Origin: Bacillaceae bacterium JMAK1
GTDB taxonomy: Bacteria; Bacillota; Bacilli; Bacillales; Marinococcaceae
Direction of reading: 5' to 3'
DNA: 64,000 bases
Assembly (NCBI GenBank): GCA_012970285.1
Contig: JIBW01000003.1
Span: 310,001-374,000 of the forward strand
Shown: piece after piece, positions 27,002 to 36,147 of the stretch
How positions within the stretch are numbered: position 1 is the stretch's first letter
Layout of the letters: every line of letters starts with the position of its first letter
The notes under the pieces: generated by a model
Database searches by the model: none
Told to the model about the DNA's origin: nothing
Seen by the model: the letters and a program-made list of their open reading frames with translations, nothing else
Translations under genes and position numbers: made by a program

Positions 27002-27034
27002 AGTAAACAAACATGTGGAAAGTGGGTATCTGCT

Positions 27035-27373
27035 GTGCAAATGAATGACATTACGGGCATGGAATTCAGAGGACGTATAAATGGAGTACAGGAACAGTTA
27101 CCAACCAAAGAGAAAGCGAGAGAACTAGAAGAGAAGGGTCGTCCAATTAGTAAGGATACGATTCGTATTCATGTTGAAGAGGCGAATCGTCAATTCGAGT
27201 CTCGCCATACGAATTTACGCTTCAAGATTCATGAAGACTTATCAAGGATTTATGTACAAGTCATTGATCGTCAGTCTGAAGAAGTGATACGAGAAGTACC
27301 TCCAGAGAAACTTCTTGATTTGAACGCAGCAATTTTAAAGCAAGCAGGCGTAATTATTGATGTTGAACGTTGA
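27035..27373 (+). CDS. flaG: FlaG family flagellar protein
   Basis: The product is 112 residues from GTG 27035 (8 nt after GTGGG); ATG 27041 is the alternative. The frame is open from 26855 but that part contains a terminator and a promoter. The C-terminal half has the FlaG core LRFKIHEDLSRIYVQVIDRQ and EVIREVPPEKLLDL. FlaG affects filament length; in B. subtilis it is yvyC, also just before fliD. Confidence 0.9.
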   Translation: MQMNDITGMEFRGRINGVQEQLPTKEKARELEEKGRPISKDTIRIHVEEANRQFESRHTNLRFKIHEDLSRIYVQVIDRQSEEVIREVPPEKLLDLNAAILKQAGVIIDVER

Positions 27374-27432
27374 CAGTTGCATGTAGCAATTGTCTTTTTT
27401 ATGGAGAGCTCGAAATGAATTGTGATTGAACG

Positions 27433-27459
27433 TAAACAAGTTATGAAATGGGTCGATAT
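27433..27459 (+). promoter_or_regulatory. Sigma-D promoter of the fliD-fliS-fliT operon
   Basis: TAAA at 27433-27436, a 15-bp spacer, and GTCGATAT at 27452-27459, 31 bp before the fliD start. Confidence 0.8.
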
Positions 27460-27490
27460 AAAGAATAAGTCAATAAACGGGGTGGCTTTA

Positions 27491-29305
27491 ATGAGAATTT
27501 CCGGTTTTGCTTCAGGGATGGATATTAACCAGATGGTATCAGATTTAATGAGAGCAGAACGAGCTCCAATGGATAAATTCACGCAACAACAGACGTTTAA
27601 GAATTGGCAAGTCGATGCATATAGGGAATTAAACACAAAGGTTCGGGCGTTTGAACAGTCGATTTTTGATCGCTTGTTAACACCGAGTCGTTTTTTAGCG
27701 AGAACAGGTAGTTCAACCAATGAATCACTCGTTTCCGTAACATCAACGTCAGGAACTGGGAACTCACACTATACGATCGATAAAGTGGATCAGCTTGCAA
27801 AGGCAGCTTCGACACATAGCTCGGAAAAAATTAATGGTGAAGAAAGCATTGATCCGAACGCGTCTTTCAAAGATCTAAATCTAGATTCAATGAGTTGGGA
27901 ACCCGGTCAAGTGAAAAGAGATCTTGTAGAACGTGGAGAAGATGGCGTATATAGGCTTGGACTCGAAGGCGAAAGCATTGGTGAGAGTCCAGTCGTTCGA
28001 GTAAATGGACGAGAATATCAAGTTGTAAGCGATAAGGATGACTTAGTAGAAGGTCAGGTCTTTATTGAAGGTGGAGAGTTAACGTTTGCACCGGATGACG
28101 TCTCAGAGAATGCGCGCGTTGAAGTGGAGTATGTAGACCCGAATGGAGAGGGGAACTATACGAAAGCTAGCATGAGCACGTTTGACGCGAACGGTAAACA
28201 ACAGACACATACGATGTTCATTACTGATTCCGATTCTTTACGGAGTGTGATGAACAACTTTAACAATAGCCCAGTCGGGGTTACGATGTTTTATGACGAA
28301 CACACGAACAGTGTGTCGGTGAGTCGAACGGAGACAGGGGTCTTTAATGATGGTGGTCCTGAAATTGTTTTTGACGGGATATTCCCTTCAAACGATGAGT
28401 CAAACGTGCAGGGGCAGGCAGGAAGTGGTGAAGGTAAATTTTTCACAGATTTCCTCAACCTTAGTTCAGGAACGCATGGTGCACAAAATGCCAAGTTTAA
28501 GATTAATGGATTAGAGACTGAGAGACAATCCAACACGTTTACAATCGGCAACTTAACGATGACACTTAGAGGTGAATTTGAGCAACCGATAAGTGTTTCT
28601 TCCTCTGTTGACACTGAGAACATCGTGAAGAACATTTCGGAGTTTGTTGAGGAGTACAATGCGCTTATTGAAGAAATGAACGGGTTAGTCAATGAGCGGC
28701 AAAATCGGGATTATCCGCCACTTACGAGTGAACAACGTAGTGAGATGTCCGATCATGAGATTGAGCTTTGGGAAGAGAGGGCTCAAAGTGGATTGATGAG
28801 TCGAGACCGCGAGTTGCAAAGCTTGTTAACGAATATGCGGATGACACTTTATCAATCTGTGGACCAAGATCAATCCAACATCCGCCATTTAGGTGATCTC
28901 GGTATTACGACCTCAACCGATTACTTGGATAATGGAAAACTCGTCATCGATGAAGCGAAGCTTCAAGCAGCGGTTGAAAACGATCCAGAAGGGGCGTATC
29001 ATTTCTTTGCTGGTTCAGGCGAAAATCAGGGCATTGCCCGCCAACTTCGTCAAGACGTCAACAACGGTAGTGATGCCATTTCAAGAAAAGCCGGCGGTTC
29101 TAGTGGGCGTCATCAAAACCATCAATTTGCAATCGGTCGTGAACTTAATCAATTAGATACGAGAATTGAGAATTTTGAACGGCGATTAGCACAAAAGGAA
29201 CAGCGATATTGGCGCCAATTCACAGCGATGGAACAGGCGATTTCTCGCTCGAACAGCCAAGGAGATATGTTGTATAACTTTATGTTTGGAAACGGTAATT
29301 TCTAA
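27491..29305 (+). CDS. fliD: FliD, flagellar filament cap
   Basis: A 604-residue cap protein. The family start MRISGFASGMDINQMVSDLM sets ATG 27491; the longer frame from 27422 crosses the sigma-D promoter. FliD N- and C-terminal helices flank a variable beta-rich middle. The C-terminus has ESDRELQSLL-like and LDTRIENFERRLAQKEQRYWRQF segments. It caps the filament and folds exported flagellin, so a flagellin gene must exist elsewhere. Confidence 0.95.
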   Translation: MRISGFASGMDINQMVSDLMRAERAPMDKFTQQQTFKNWQVDAYRELNTKVRAFEQSIFDRLLTPSRFLARTGSSTNESLVSVTSTSGTGNSHYTIDKVDQLAKAASTHSSEKINGEESIDPNASFKDLNLDSMSWEPGQVKRDLVERGEDGVYRLGLEGESIGESPVVRVNGREYQVVSDKDDLVEGQVFIEGGELTFAPDDVSENARVEVEYVDPNGEGNYTKASMSTFDANGKQQTHTMFITDSDSLRSVMNNFNNSPVGVTMFYDEHTNSVSVSRTETGVFNDGGPEIVFDGIFPSNDESNVQGQAGSGEGKFFTDFLNLSSGTHGAQNAKFKINGLETERQSNTFTIGNLTMTLRGEFEQPISVSSSVDTENIVKNISEFVEEYNALIEEMNGLVNERQNRDYPPLTSEQRSEMSDHEIELWEERAQSGLMSRDRELQSLLTNMRMTLYQSVDQDQSNIRHLGDLGITTSTDYLDNGKLVIDEAKLQAAVENDPEGAYHFFAGSGENQGIARQLRQDVNNGSDAISRKAGGSSGRHQNHQFAIGRELNQLDTRIENFERRLAQKEQRYWRQFTAMEQAISRSNSQGDMLYNFMFGNGNF

Positions 29306-29318
29306 AGGGGGTTTACGG

Positions 29319-29729
29319 ATGACGTATACTCAAGCAATGTCTCAACAGGCTTATCAACAAAACCAATTTCAAACCGCTTCTCCGGGAGAGTTAACGTTAA
29401 TGTTGTATAACGGTTGTTTGAAGTTTTTGAGGTTGGCAAAACGAGGACTAGACGCAGAGGATTACGAAGAAAAAAACAAGAACATCACAAAAGCTCAAAA
29501 CATCATTCGGGAATTAATGGTCACGTTGCAAGTGAACGATGAGACGAGTGAACAGATGCTTAAGCTTTATGATTACGTTCATGATCAACTCGTTCAAGCT
29601 AACGTACACAACCGCAAAGAGAATTTGGATAATGCCGAAGCGATTGTGACCGAGTTTCGTGATACGTGGAAGCAAGTCATTCAAGTTGATCGTCAAAGCC
29701 GTCATCAAGGTGGACAATTGCCTGTATGA
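29319..29729 (+). CDS. fliS: FliS, flagellin chaperone
   Basis: A 136-residue helical chaperone starting at ATG 29319 after AAAGGGGG. The family motif TASPGELTLMLYNGCLKFL is intact. FliS binds the C-terminus of flagellin and in Bacillus also supports the FliW-CsrA switch. It overlaps fliT by ATGA. Confidence 0.95.
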   Translation: MTYTQAMSQQAYQQNQFQTASPGELTLMLYNGCLKFLRLAKRGLDAEDYEEKNKNITKAQNIIRELMVTLQVNDETSEQMLKLYDYVHDQLVQANVHNRKENLDNAEAIVTEFRDTWKQVIQVDRQSRHQGGQLPV

Positions 29730-30088
29730 GTGGCTTGAATGCTCTGCATGAGTTAACGCTTAAGTTTCATGATCATCTTGCTTTACCGTTACCTAAGAAT
29801 GATGATGAGCGGGATCGATACATTGAGAAAATTGATTTTTACTTAGAACGAAGAGAATTGAGAATGTCTTCGTTACATCAAGTTGAACGAAACAAAGAAA
29901 CTGTAATGGTAGCAAAAGAAATTATGAATCTAAACAAAATCATCGATAAGAAATTACACGAAGTAAGAGGCGCAATTGGCCGTGATTTACACCACGTGCG
30001 CGCTCAAAAGCAAATCAATGATAAATACGAAGGAACGACACCATCGCAACAACCGATGACAAGTTACTATTTCGATCAAAAAAACTAA
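29726..30088 (+). CDS. fliT: FliT-like flagellar chaperone
   Basis: A 120-residue helical protein overlapping fliS by 4 bp, in the B. subtilis position of fliT. Charged helices (RDRYIEKIDFYLERRELRM, KEIMNLNKIIDKKL) fit the FliT chaperone for FliD. Sequence conservation in this family is low, so context carries much of the call. Confidence 0.85.
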   Translation: MSGLNALHELTLKFHDHLALPLPKNDDERDRYIEKIDFYLERRELRMSSLHQVERNKETVMVAKEIMNLNKIIDKKLHEVRGAIGRDLHHVRAQKQINDKYEGTTPSQQPMTSYYFDQKN

Positions 30089-30117
30089 GCTTCGAATTTA
30101 AATTTTCGAGGCTTTTT
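30087..30117 (+). terminator. Terminator after fliT
   Basis: Stem AAGCTTCGAA / TTCGAGGCTT with one T-G pair, 8-nt loop, then T5. Confidence 0.85.
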
Positions 30118-30142
30118 GCTATGGTAGCAGTGAGGTGATGGC

Positions 30143-30523
30143 ATGGAAATCGGCGTCGATAGCCAAGTTAGATTTTTAGAGCGGCTAACAGAATACCTAG
30201 AAACCGTAACAGACGGTTTGCAGCTCGTCATTCAGTTTTATCATCAAGGTGAGAATGATCCGGCGGATCGTTTGCGAGAAGAACTAATTCAAGGTTTTGG
30301 GCGATTCGGTGATGAAAATGTAACGATGTTTGCGATATTTCGTTCAGATGAGAAGGCTTTTGAAGAATGGCAAAAGCTTCTAGAAGAGGTGAACCAACCG
30401 TTTGCTTCACTTACTTTCAGAGCAAAGCAAGAACGTATTGCTACGGTCACGTTACCGGCATTTCAGCGTTTTCTATTCACGTCACAACGGTTACTACAAG
30501 AGAAGAAGCGAATACAAAAATAA
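30143..30523 (+). CDS. Unknown 126-residue protein after the flagellar operon
   Basis: No family recognised with confidence. ATG 30143 follows AGGTGATGGC. The protein is helical, without signal or membrane segment, with aromatic-rich helices (LVIQFYHQG, FASLTFRAKQ, LPAFQRFLFTSQRLL). A terminator separates it from fliT, but it keeps the same strand and lies before a convergent lipoprotein gene. It could be a flagellar accessory protein or an unrelated small protein. Confidence 0.65.
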   Translation: MEIGVDSQVRFLERLTEYLETVTDGLQLVIQFYHQGENDPADRLREELIQGFGRFGDENVTMFAIFRSDEKAFEEWQKLLEEVNQPFASLTFRAKQERIATVTLPAFQRFLFTSQRLLQEKKRIQK

Positions 30524-30550
30524 GCTGCCTATTGAGATAGGCAGCTTATT
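30519..30550. terminator. Bidirectional hairpin containing both convergent stop codons
   Basis: A perfect 14-bp stem AATAAGCTGCCTAT / ATAGGCAGCTTATT with a TGAG loop. The + gene stop (30521-30523) and the - gene stop (30546-30548) both lie inside the stem. Confidence 0.75.
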
Positions 30551-31484
30551 CGGTTCCTTCTTGTTGTATGTTTTGGAAAGCTTCTGTGTCAATTTGTACA
30601 GGTTCTGCTTCTTCTTTGACAAAGTCAGGGATAGTGATTGGGTCAATCTCATTGTGGCGATCATACGTAAGGTCTAATTGTTGATTTGCATGAATTTGTG
30701 CGCCCTGTTCGGGTGAAATGAACAGTTCAATCGACGTTGAAAATGTTTCTAAGTACTTTGATTCGCGATCGATTGTAAGTTCATAAGTTAATGATTGAAT
30801 GGTAAGCAGTGATTGCAAGTCATCCATCATCAGACCGAATCCTCCTTGCAAAACATCAGAAATCTGTTCCCCTTGCTCGTTTACAGCTTCTGTGTCACCG
30901 GTCGCTGTGATCGTTATCGTACCATCTTCATTTTCTTCCATTGACAAGGAGCTTTCTACAATATAATCGAGAAGAATTGCTAGTTGTTGCTCATCTTGAT
31001 AGTTCTGTAAGGAATTCATCGATTGTAACGTTTCATCGGGCATGAGCATCCACGCCTCAAAGTTAGGTTCATAAATGTAGAAACCTTCTGTCTCGTGCAA
31101 GTAGGTTTCAAATGTGCGTTCAAGTTCTTCATCATTAGGATCGGTCATTGTCGCAATTTCATGATATGCAAAGGGATCTTTTGACACCCATTGCGTCGTT
31201 TCCGTGTGAACATAAGAAGTGTTAATATTCCTTCGGTTTCGTTGTTCAGCAGACATAGTCACTTCGAAGCTGTCTAATTGTTGCATCGCTTCCAATGATG
31301 ATGTCATCCATGAGAGTGCTTTTTCACTATCATTTTCTTCAATGTGTTGCTCTTTTTGCTCTTCTTCAGCTTCACGTTCATCTTCGGGGACGTCTTGTTC
31401 TGTCTCTTCTTCATCAGAATCAAGACAAGCAGTAACGACACTGACAGTTACGGCGAGAGTGATGTATAGGAGTAATTTTCGCAC
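30546..31484 (-). CDS. Exported lipoprotein, DUF6612-like
   Basis: A 312-residue lipoprotein from GTG 31484 behind AAGGGG. The signal peptide ends in the lipobox VTAC, followed by a very acidic linker (about 22-55) rich in Asp and Glu. The rest is a beta-rich domain with alternating strands (YEPNFEAWMLMPDE, GTITITATGDTE, SKYLETFSTSIELFI) like LolA/LppX-type folds. Such DUF6612 lipoproteins are common in Bacillaceae and are of unknown function. It is convergent with the upstream small gene. Confidence 0.75.
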   Translation of the reverse strand: MRKLLLYITLAVTVSVVTACLDSDEEETEQDVPEDEREAEEEQKEQHIEENDSEKALSWMTSSLEAMQQLDSFEVTMSAEQRNRRNINTSYVHTETTQWVSKDPFAYHEIATMTDPNDEELERTFETYLHETEGFYIYEPNFEAWMLMPDETLQSMNSLQNYQDEQQLAILLDYIVESSLSMEENEDGTITITATGDTEAVNEQGEQISDVLQGGFGLMMDDLQSLLTIQSLTYELTIDRESKYLETFSTSIELFISPEQGAQIHANQQLDLTYDRHNEIDPITIPDFVKEEAEPVQIDTEAFQNIQQEGTE

Positions 31485-31612
31485 AGTCAGATCCCCTTTC
31501 GTTGTAGCTTCTGACTGTATCGTACCATATATTTTTGCGAACTGTATGAGCCAAAGAATAGACGGTCAACCTTCCAGGAAGAAAGTTGTCATTTTATTGT
31601 AACGAATTTGTC

Positions 31613-31639
31613 GTTTTAGAAGGGATTCAAGAGTGGTAT
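31613..31639 (+). promoter_or_regulatory. Possible sigma-B-like promoter of hpf
   Basis: GTTTTA at 31613-31618, a 15-bp spacer and TGGTAT at 31634-31639, near the sigma-B consensus GTTT-N12-15-GGGTAT. B. subtilis hpf (yvyD) is a general-stress gene, which supports the reading, but the match is imperfect. Confidence 0.35.
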
Positions 31640-31676
31640 ATAGAAAGTGTAGACATCCTGGAAGGAGGAGTTCTTG

Positions 31677-32246
31677 ATGATGAATTACAACATCCGTGGT
31701 GAGAACATGGAAGTAACACCATCATTACGAGACTATGTGGAAAAGAAAGTTGGCAAGGTGGAGAGGTACTTTGACTCGACCCCTGTAGCTGACGTTCATG
31801 TTAAAATGCAGGTGAGAAGCACAAATGAACACAGTATTGAAGTAACGATTCCCATGTCTCAGCTTCTTCTAAGAGCTGAAGAAAAGCATTCTGATATGTA
31901 CGCTGCGATTGATCTCGTCGTTGAGAAGCTCGAACGACAAATTCGCAAGTACAAAACAAAGGTAAATCGCAAGTTTCGTCAAAGTGGAACAAAGGATATC
32001 TTTAAAAATGAAATCGGTGTAACGGAATTGTCGAACGGTTATTCTCCTGAAGATGAAGAAGAATACTTTGACCTCGTTCGTACGAAACGTTTTAATTTAA
32101 AACCGATGGATGCTGAAGAAGCCGTATTACAAATGGACATGCTAGGCCACTCATTCTTCGTATTTTCAAATGCAGACAATGGAGATACAAATGTTGTTTA
32201 CCGAAGAAAAGATGGTCGCTACGGCTTGATTGAGCCAGAAGCATGA
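31677..32246 (+). CDS. hpf: Long-form ribosome hibernation promoting factor
   Basis: A 189-residue protein whose N-terminal domain (MNYNIRGENMEVTPSL ... IRKYKTKVNRK) binds the 30S decoding region. The C-terminal domain (DLVRTKRFNLKPMDAEEAV ... VVYRRKDGRYGLIEP) dimerises ribosomes into 100S particles. ATG 31677 is 8 nt after GGAGG; a TTG and another ATG adjoin it. Its place between the flagellar operon and secA matches yvyD of B. subtilis. Confidence 0.95.
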   Translation: MMNYNIRGENMEVTPSLRDYVEKKVGKVERYFDSTPVADVHVKMQVRSTNEHSIEVTIPMSQLLLRAEEKHSDMYAAIDLVVEKLERQIRKYKTKVNRKFRQSGTKDIFKNEIGVTELSNGYSPEDEEEYFDLVRTKRFNLKPMDAEEAVLQMDMLGHSFFVFSNADNGDTNVVYRRKDGRYGLIEPEA

Positions 32247-32253
32247 AGCTAAC

Positions 32254-32291
32254 AAAAAGGGATCGCCCATATGACGGGCGATCCCTTTTTT
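32254..32291 (+). terminator. Strong terminator after hpf
   Basis: A perfect 15-bp stem AAAAAGGGATCGCCC and complement, 7-nt loop, T-run. Confidence 0.93.
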
Positions 32292-32357
32292 ACGATACGA
32301 CAAATTCCCCTCATTGTATCAAAGAAGACAAATTGTTAAAATAGGGGTTGGAGACGA

Positions 32358-32386
32358 TTGATACAAATTGGGTAATTAGGTAAAAC
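32358..32386 (+). promoter_or_regulatory. Sigma-A-type promoter of secA
   Basis: TTGATA at 32358-32363, a 17-bp spacer, TAAAAC at 32381-32386. The -35 is part of an inverted repeat: TTGTATCAA at 32314-32322 and TTGATACAA at 32358-32366. Confidence 0.5.
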
Positions 32387-32436
32387 CCTCATATACTCCA
32401 TCAACATCAACCCAACTTTGAGAGGAAGATGGTTAA

Positions 32437-34950
32437 GTGATTGGTCTAATAAAGAAGGTTATTGGAGATACAGACGATAAAAAACTAAAGAAACTACAAA
32501 AGATTGTAGACAGTGTGAACGATCTTGGTGATGACATGAAAGCTCTGTCTGATCACCAACTTGCGGAGAAAACGGAGAATTTCAAATCACGTTATGAAGG
32601 CGGAGAGTCACTCGAGGATTTACTGCCAGAAGCGTTTGCTGTCGTACGTGAAGGAGCAGACCGTGTACTCGGTATGCGTCCATTTGATGTCCAAGTCGTC
32701 GGTGGTATTGTTTTGCACCGCGGTGATACGGCGGAGATGAAGACGGGTGAAGGTAAAACCCTCGTAGCCACGATGCCAGTTTACTTGAACGCCATTACTG
32801 GAAAAGGGGTTCACGTCGTTACGGTTAACGATTATCTTGCTAGACGAGATAGCGAGCAGATGGGCGAACTGTACCGCTTCTTAGGACTTACGGTAGGCTT
32901 AAACGAAAAAGGTCTTACAAAAGATGAGAAACGTGTTGCCTATAGTTGTGACGTCGTATACGGAACGAACAATGAGTTTGGCTTTGATTACCTTCGAGAC
33001 AATATGGTGTTATACAAAGACCAAATGGTCCAGCGCTCCCTTCACTATGCAGTAGTCGATGAGGTTGATTCTATTCTTGTCGATGAAGCACGAACGCCAC
33101 TCATCATTTCAGGTTCTGTTGAACAGAGCACAGACCTTTATGTTAAAGCAGATGGCTTCGTTCGCATGCTTCGTGAAGAAGAAGATTTTTCATATGATGA
33201 GAAATCAAAGAATGTACGTTTGACAGAGGAAGGCGTAAATAAGGCGGAGAATTATTTTGGCTTAGATAACTTGTTTGATTCAGGAAACGTTCAACTGACT
33301 CATCATATTAACCAGTCGTTAAAAGCGCACCGTGCGATGAACCGTGATGAAGATTATGTGGTTGAAGAAGGCGAAGTCGTCATCGTTGACTCATTTACGG
33401 GCCGTCTAATGAAAGGTCGCCGTTACGGAGACGGTCTTCACCAAGCGATTGAAGCAAAAGAAAGCTTAGCCATTCAAAAAGAAAGTATGACACTTGCGTC
33501 TATTACGTTCCAGAACTACTTCCGTATGTACCAGAAACTGTCGGGAATGACAGGTACGGCTAAGACGGAAGAAGAAGAGTTCCAAAACATTTACAACATG
33601 AACGTTATTTCCGTTCCGACGAACGTACCGATTCAACGACAAGATCAATCTGACTTAATCTATCGTAAAATGGAATTTAAATTCCAAGCGGTTGCTGAAC
33701 GTGTTGAGGAGATCCACAAAACTGGACAACCAATTCTTGTTGGTACAGCGAATGTTGATACGTCAGAGCTCGTTTCTAAAATGCTTAAGAAACGAAAGAT
33801 CGAACACAGCGTCTTAAACGCAAAAAACCACGCAAATGAAGCGAAGATCATTACAAAAGCCGGTGAAAAAGGCGCGGTTACGATCGCGACGAACATGGCC
33901 GGTCGTGGTACAGACATTAAACTCGGACAAGGTGTACCAGAGCTAGGCGGTTTGTTCGTACTCGGTACCGAGCGTAATGAAAGTCGCCGGATTGATAATC
34001 AACTTCGTGGACGTTCAGGTCGTCAAGGTGACCCAGGAATGTCACAGTTCTATCTTTCAATGGAAGACACACTCATGAGACGTTTTGCAAACGAACAAAT
34101 GCAAAGTACGTTAGAAAAAATGGGCATGGAAGACGATGAACCTCTTGAAAGTAAAGTCGTTACGCGAATTGTGGAATACTCTCAAAAACGCGTTGAAGGG
34201 CATAACTTTGATGCTCGTAAACAAATTCTTCAATACGATGATGTTATGCGTGAACAGCGTGACATTATTTATAAGCAACGAATGGACGTGCTTGAGTCAG
34301 ACAACTTAGAAGAAGTTGTAAGTGGCATGATGCAAAGCGTACTCGAGCGTGCGGTTGCACAATTTACGCCTGAAAGTGAAGTCCCTGAAGACTGGGATAT
34401 TGATGGATTAATTGCAGAGCTTAACAACTCAGTTCTTTACCGTGGCGACGTTACCGTGAACGATTTGTACGGTAAAGAACCAGAAGAGATCGTAGAGCTC
34501 CTTGAAGGGAAAGTTAAAGCGAACTACAAAGCAAAAGAAGCTGAAATTGGCGAAGATAAGATGCGCGAGTTCGAAAAGGTTATTATGCTTCGTGCCGTTG
34601 ATCGCAAATGGATGAATCACATTGATCAAATGGAGCAGCTTCGTCAAGGCATTCACTTACGTGCGTATGCGCAAAATGACCCTCTTCGTGAATACCGTCA
34701 AGAAGGGTACAACATGTTCGAAATTATGGTTGCGGATATCGAGGAAGAAGTCACTCGCTACGTTATGAAAGCAAGAATTCGAAACAACATGCAACGTGAA
34801 CAAGTCGCTGAACAACAAAAAGCAACTCACGGTGAACAAAAGCAAGAACAAAAGAAAAAACAACCGATTAAAAAGACACCTGAAGCAGGTCGCAATGAGC
34901 CTTGCCCATGTGGTAGCGGTAAGAAATACAAACAGTGCCACGGGGCATAA
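32437..34950 (+). CDS. secA: SecA, housekeeping preprotein translocase ATPase
   Basis: An 837-residue motor of the general Sec pathway. GTG 32437 is 8 nt from AGAGGAAG. Walker A (KTGEGKT), the DEVDS Walker B region, [11 protein letters not shown] and the C-terminal zinc motif [14 protein letters not shown] are all present; the last is missing in the SecA2 of this window. A Gln/Lys-rich linker precedes the zinc motif. It lies immediately upstream of prfB as in B. subtilis. Confidence 0.97.
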   Translation: MIGLIKKVIGDTDDKKLKKLQKIVDSVNDLGDDMKALSDHQLAEKTENFKSRYEGGESLEDLLPEAFAVVREGADRVLGMRPFDVQVVGGIVLHRGDTAEMKTGEGKTLVATMPVYLNAITGKGVHVVTVNDYLARRDSEQMGELYRFLGLTVGLNEKGLTKDEKRVAYSCDVVYGTNNEFGFDYLRDNMVLYKDQMVQRSLHYAVVDEVDSILVDEARTPLIISGSVEQSTDLYVKADGFVRMLREEEDFSYDEKSKNVRLTEEGVNKAENYFGLDNLFDSGNVQLTHHINQSLKAHRAMNRDEDYVVEEGEVVIVDSFTGRLMKGRRYGDGLHQAIEAKESLAIQKESMTLASITFQNYFRMYQKLSGMTGTAKTEEEEFQNIYNMNVISVPTNVPIQRQDQSDLIYRKMEFKFQAVAERVEEIHKTGQPILVGTANVDTSELVSKMLKKRKIEHSVLNAKNHANEAKIITKAGEKGAVTIATNMAGRGTDIKLGQGVPELGGLFVLGTERNESRRIDNQLRGRSGRQGDPGMSQFYLSMEDTLMRRFANEQMQSTLEKMGMEDDEPLESKVVTRIVEYSQKRVEGHNFDARKQILQYDDVMREQRDIIYKQRMDVLESDNLEEVVSGMMQSVLERAVAQFTPESEVPEDWDIDGLIAELNNSVLYRGDVTVNDLYGKEPEEIVELLEGKVKANYKAKEAEIGEDKMREFEKVIMLRAVDRKWMNHIDQMEQLRQGIHLRAYAQNDPLREYRQEGYNMFEIMVADIEEEVTRYVMKARIRNNMQREQVAEQQKATHGEQKQEQKKKQPIKKTPEAGRNEPCPCGSGKKYKQCHGA

Positions 34951-34965
34951 TAAAGGATGATAAAC

Positions 34966-36073
34966 ATGGATAGCTCAGAAATTCGCAATGATATCTCAGC
35001 AATGACGGACCGTCTTGCGGACTTTAGGGGGTCTCTTTGACTTAGAAGTCAAAGAAGACCACATTAAAGAACTTGAACTTAAGATGACAGAACCTGGCTT
35101 TTGGGATAACCAAAATGAGTCTAAGAAGGTTATTGATGAATCTAACGGATTAAAAGACATTACCGTTACATTCCGGAACTTAGAAGAAGAGCTCGAAAAC
35201 TTGGAAGTGAGTTTCGAGCTGCTTCAAGAAGAGCCAGATGCTGACTTAGAACAAGAGATGTTAAAAGGTTTGAAGTCACTTGGACAACAAATTAACGATT
35301 TTGAGTTGCGAATGTTATTAAGCGAGCCGTATGACAAAAGCAATGCGATTCTAGAATTGCACCCAGGCGCTGGTGGTACAGAGTCACAAGATTGGGCAGA
35401 GATGCTGCTTAGAATGTACAAGAGGTGGGCGGAGAAGCGGAGTTTCTCTATAGAGACGTTGGACTACCTTGCAGGCGATGAAGCGGGTGTCAAAAGTGTA
35501 ACGCTTCTTATTAAAGGTCATAACGCGTACGGATATCTAAAAGCAGAAAAAGGTGTACACCGACTTGTGCGGATTTCACCGTTTGACTCTTCAGGTCGAC
35601 GTCATACATCGTTCGTATCGTGTGATGTAATGCCGGAAATGGACGATGACGTGAACATTGAGATCAATACAGAAGACCTAAAAATCGATACGTATCGTGC
35701 AAGTGGCGCAGGTGGACAGCATGTCAATACAACGGACTCTGCAGTACGAATTACGCATTTGCCGACAAAAACAGTCGTTCAATGTCAAAATGAACGCTCG
35801 CAAATTAAAAACAGGGAACAAGCCATGAAAATGCTAAAAGCCCGTTTGTATCAATTAGAGATCGAAAAGCAACAACAAGAGATTAATGAATTGCGTGGAG
35901 ACCAAGGCGATATTGGTTGGGGTAACCAAATTCGTTCTTACGTATTCCATCCGTACAACATGGTGAAAGATCATCGGACGAACCATGAGATTGGAAATAC
36001 GGGTGCAGTGATGGACGGTGGTATCGATCCGTTTATCGATGAGTATTTACGTTCGACACTCTCCACAAAATAA
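34966..36073 (+). CDS. prfB: Peptide chain release factor 2, with programmed +1 frameshift
   Basis: The coding sequence is join(34966-35037, 35039-36073), 368 residues. The first 24 codons end at an in-frame TGA (35038-35040) in the context CTT TGA C, with the SD-like stimulator AGGGGG at 35025-35030 three bases before CTT. Slippage of one base lets translation continue, so scarce RF2 raises its own synthesis. The GGQ catalytic motif (GAGGQHVN) is intact. The TGA-recognising tripeptide region reads SPFDS, matching SPF of RF2. Confidence 0.96.
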
Positions 36074-36085
36074 TAAAGGTCTTAA

Positions 36086-36115
36086 TAAGCTGCCCGAATG
36101 GGCAGCTTAATTTTT
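36086..36115 (+). terminator. Terminator after prfB
   Basis: Stem TAAGCTGCCC / GGGCAGCTTA with a GAAT loop and following ATTTTT. Confidence 0.9.
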
Positions 36116-36147
36116 GTGCATATTGAATGAAAGGAGTACGATTTCAA

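Noticed and set aside
26855-27034. N-terminal extension of the flaG frame
   Set aside because: It contains the yjfB terminator hairpin and the flaG sigma-D promoter, so it cannot be coding.
27422-27490. N-terminal extension of the fliD frame
   Set aside because: It crosses a sigma-D promoter; the conserved FliD start is at 27491.
35015-35038. TTG start for prfB at 35015
   Set aside because: The frame is the post-shift frame; the real gene starts at 34966 and uses the frameshift.
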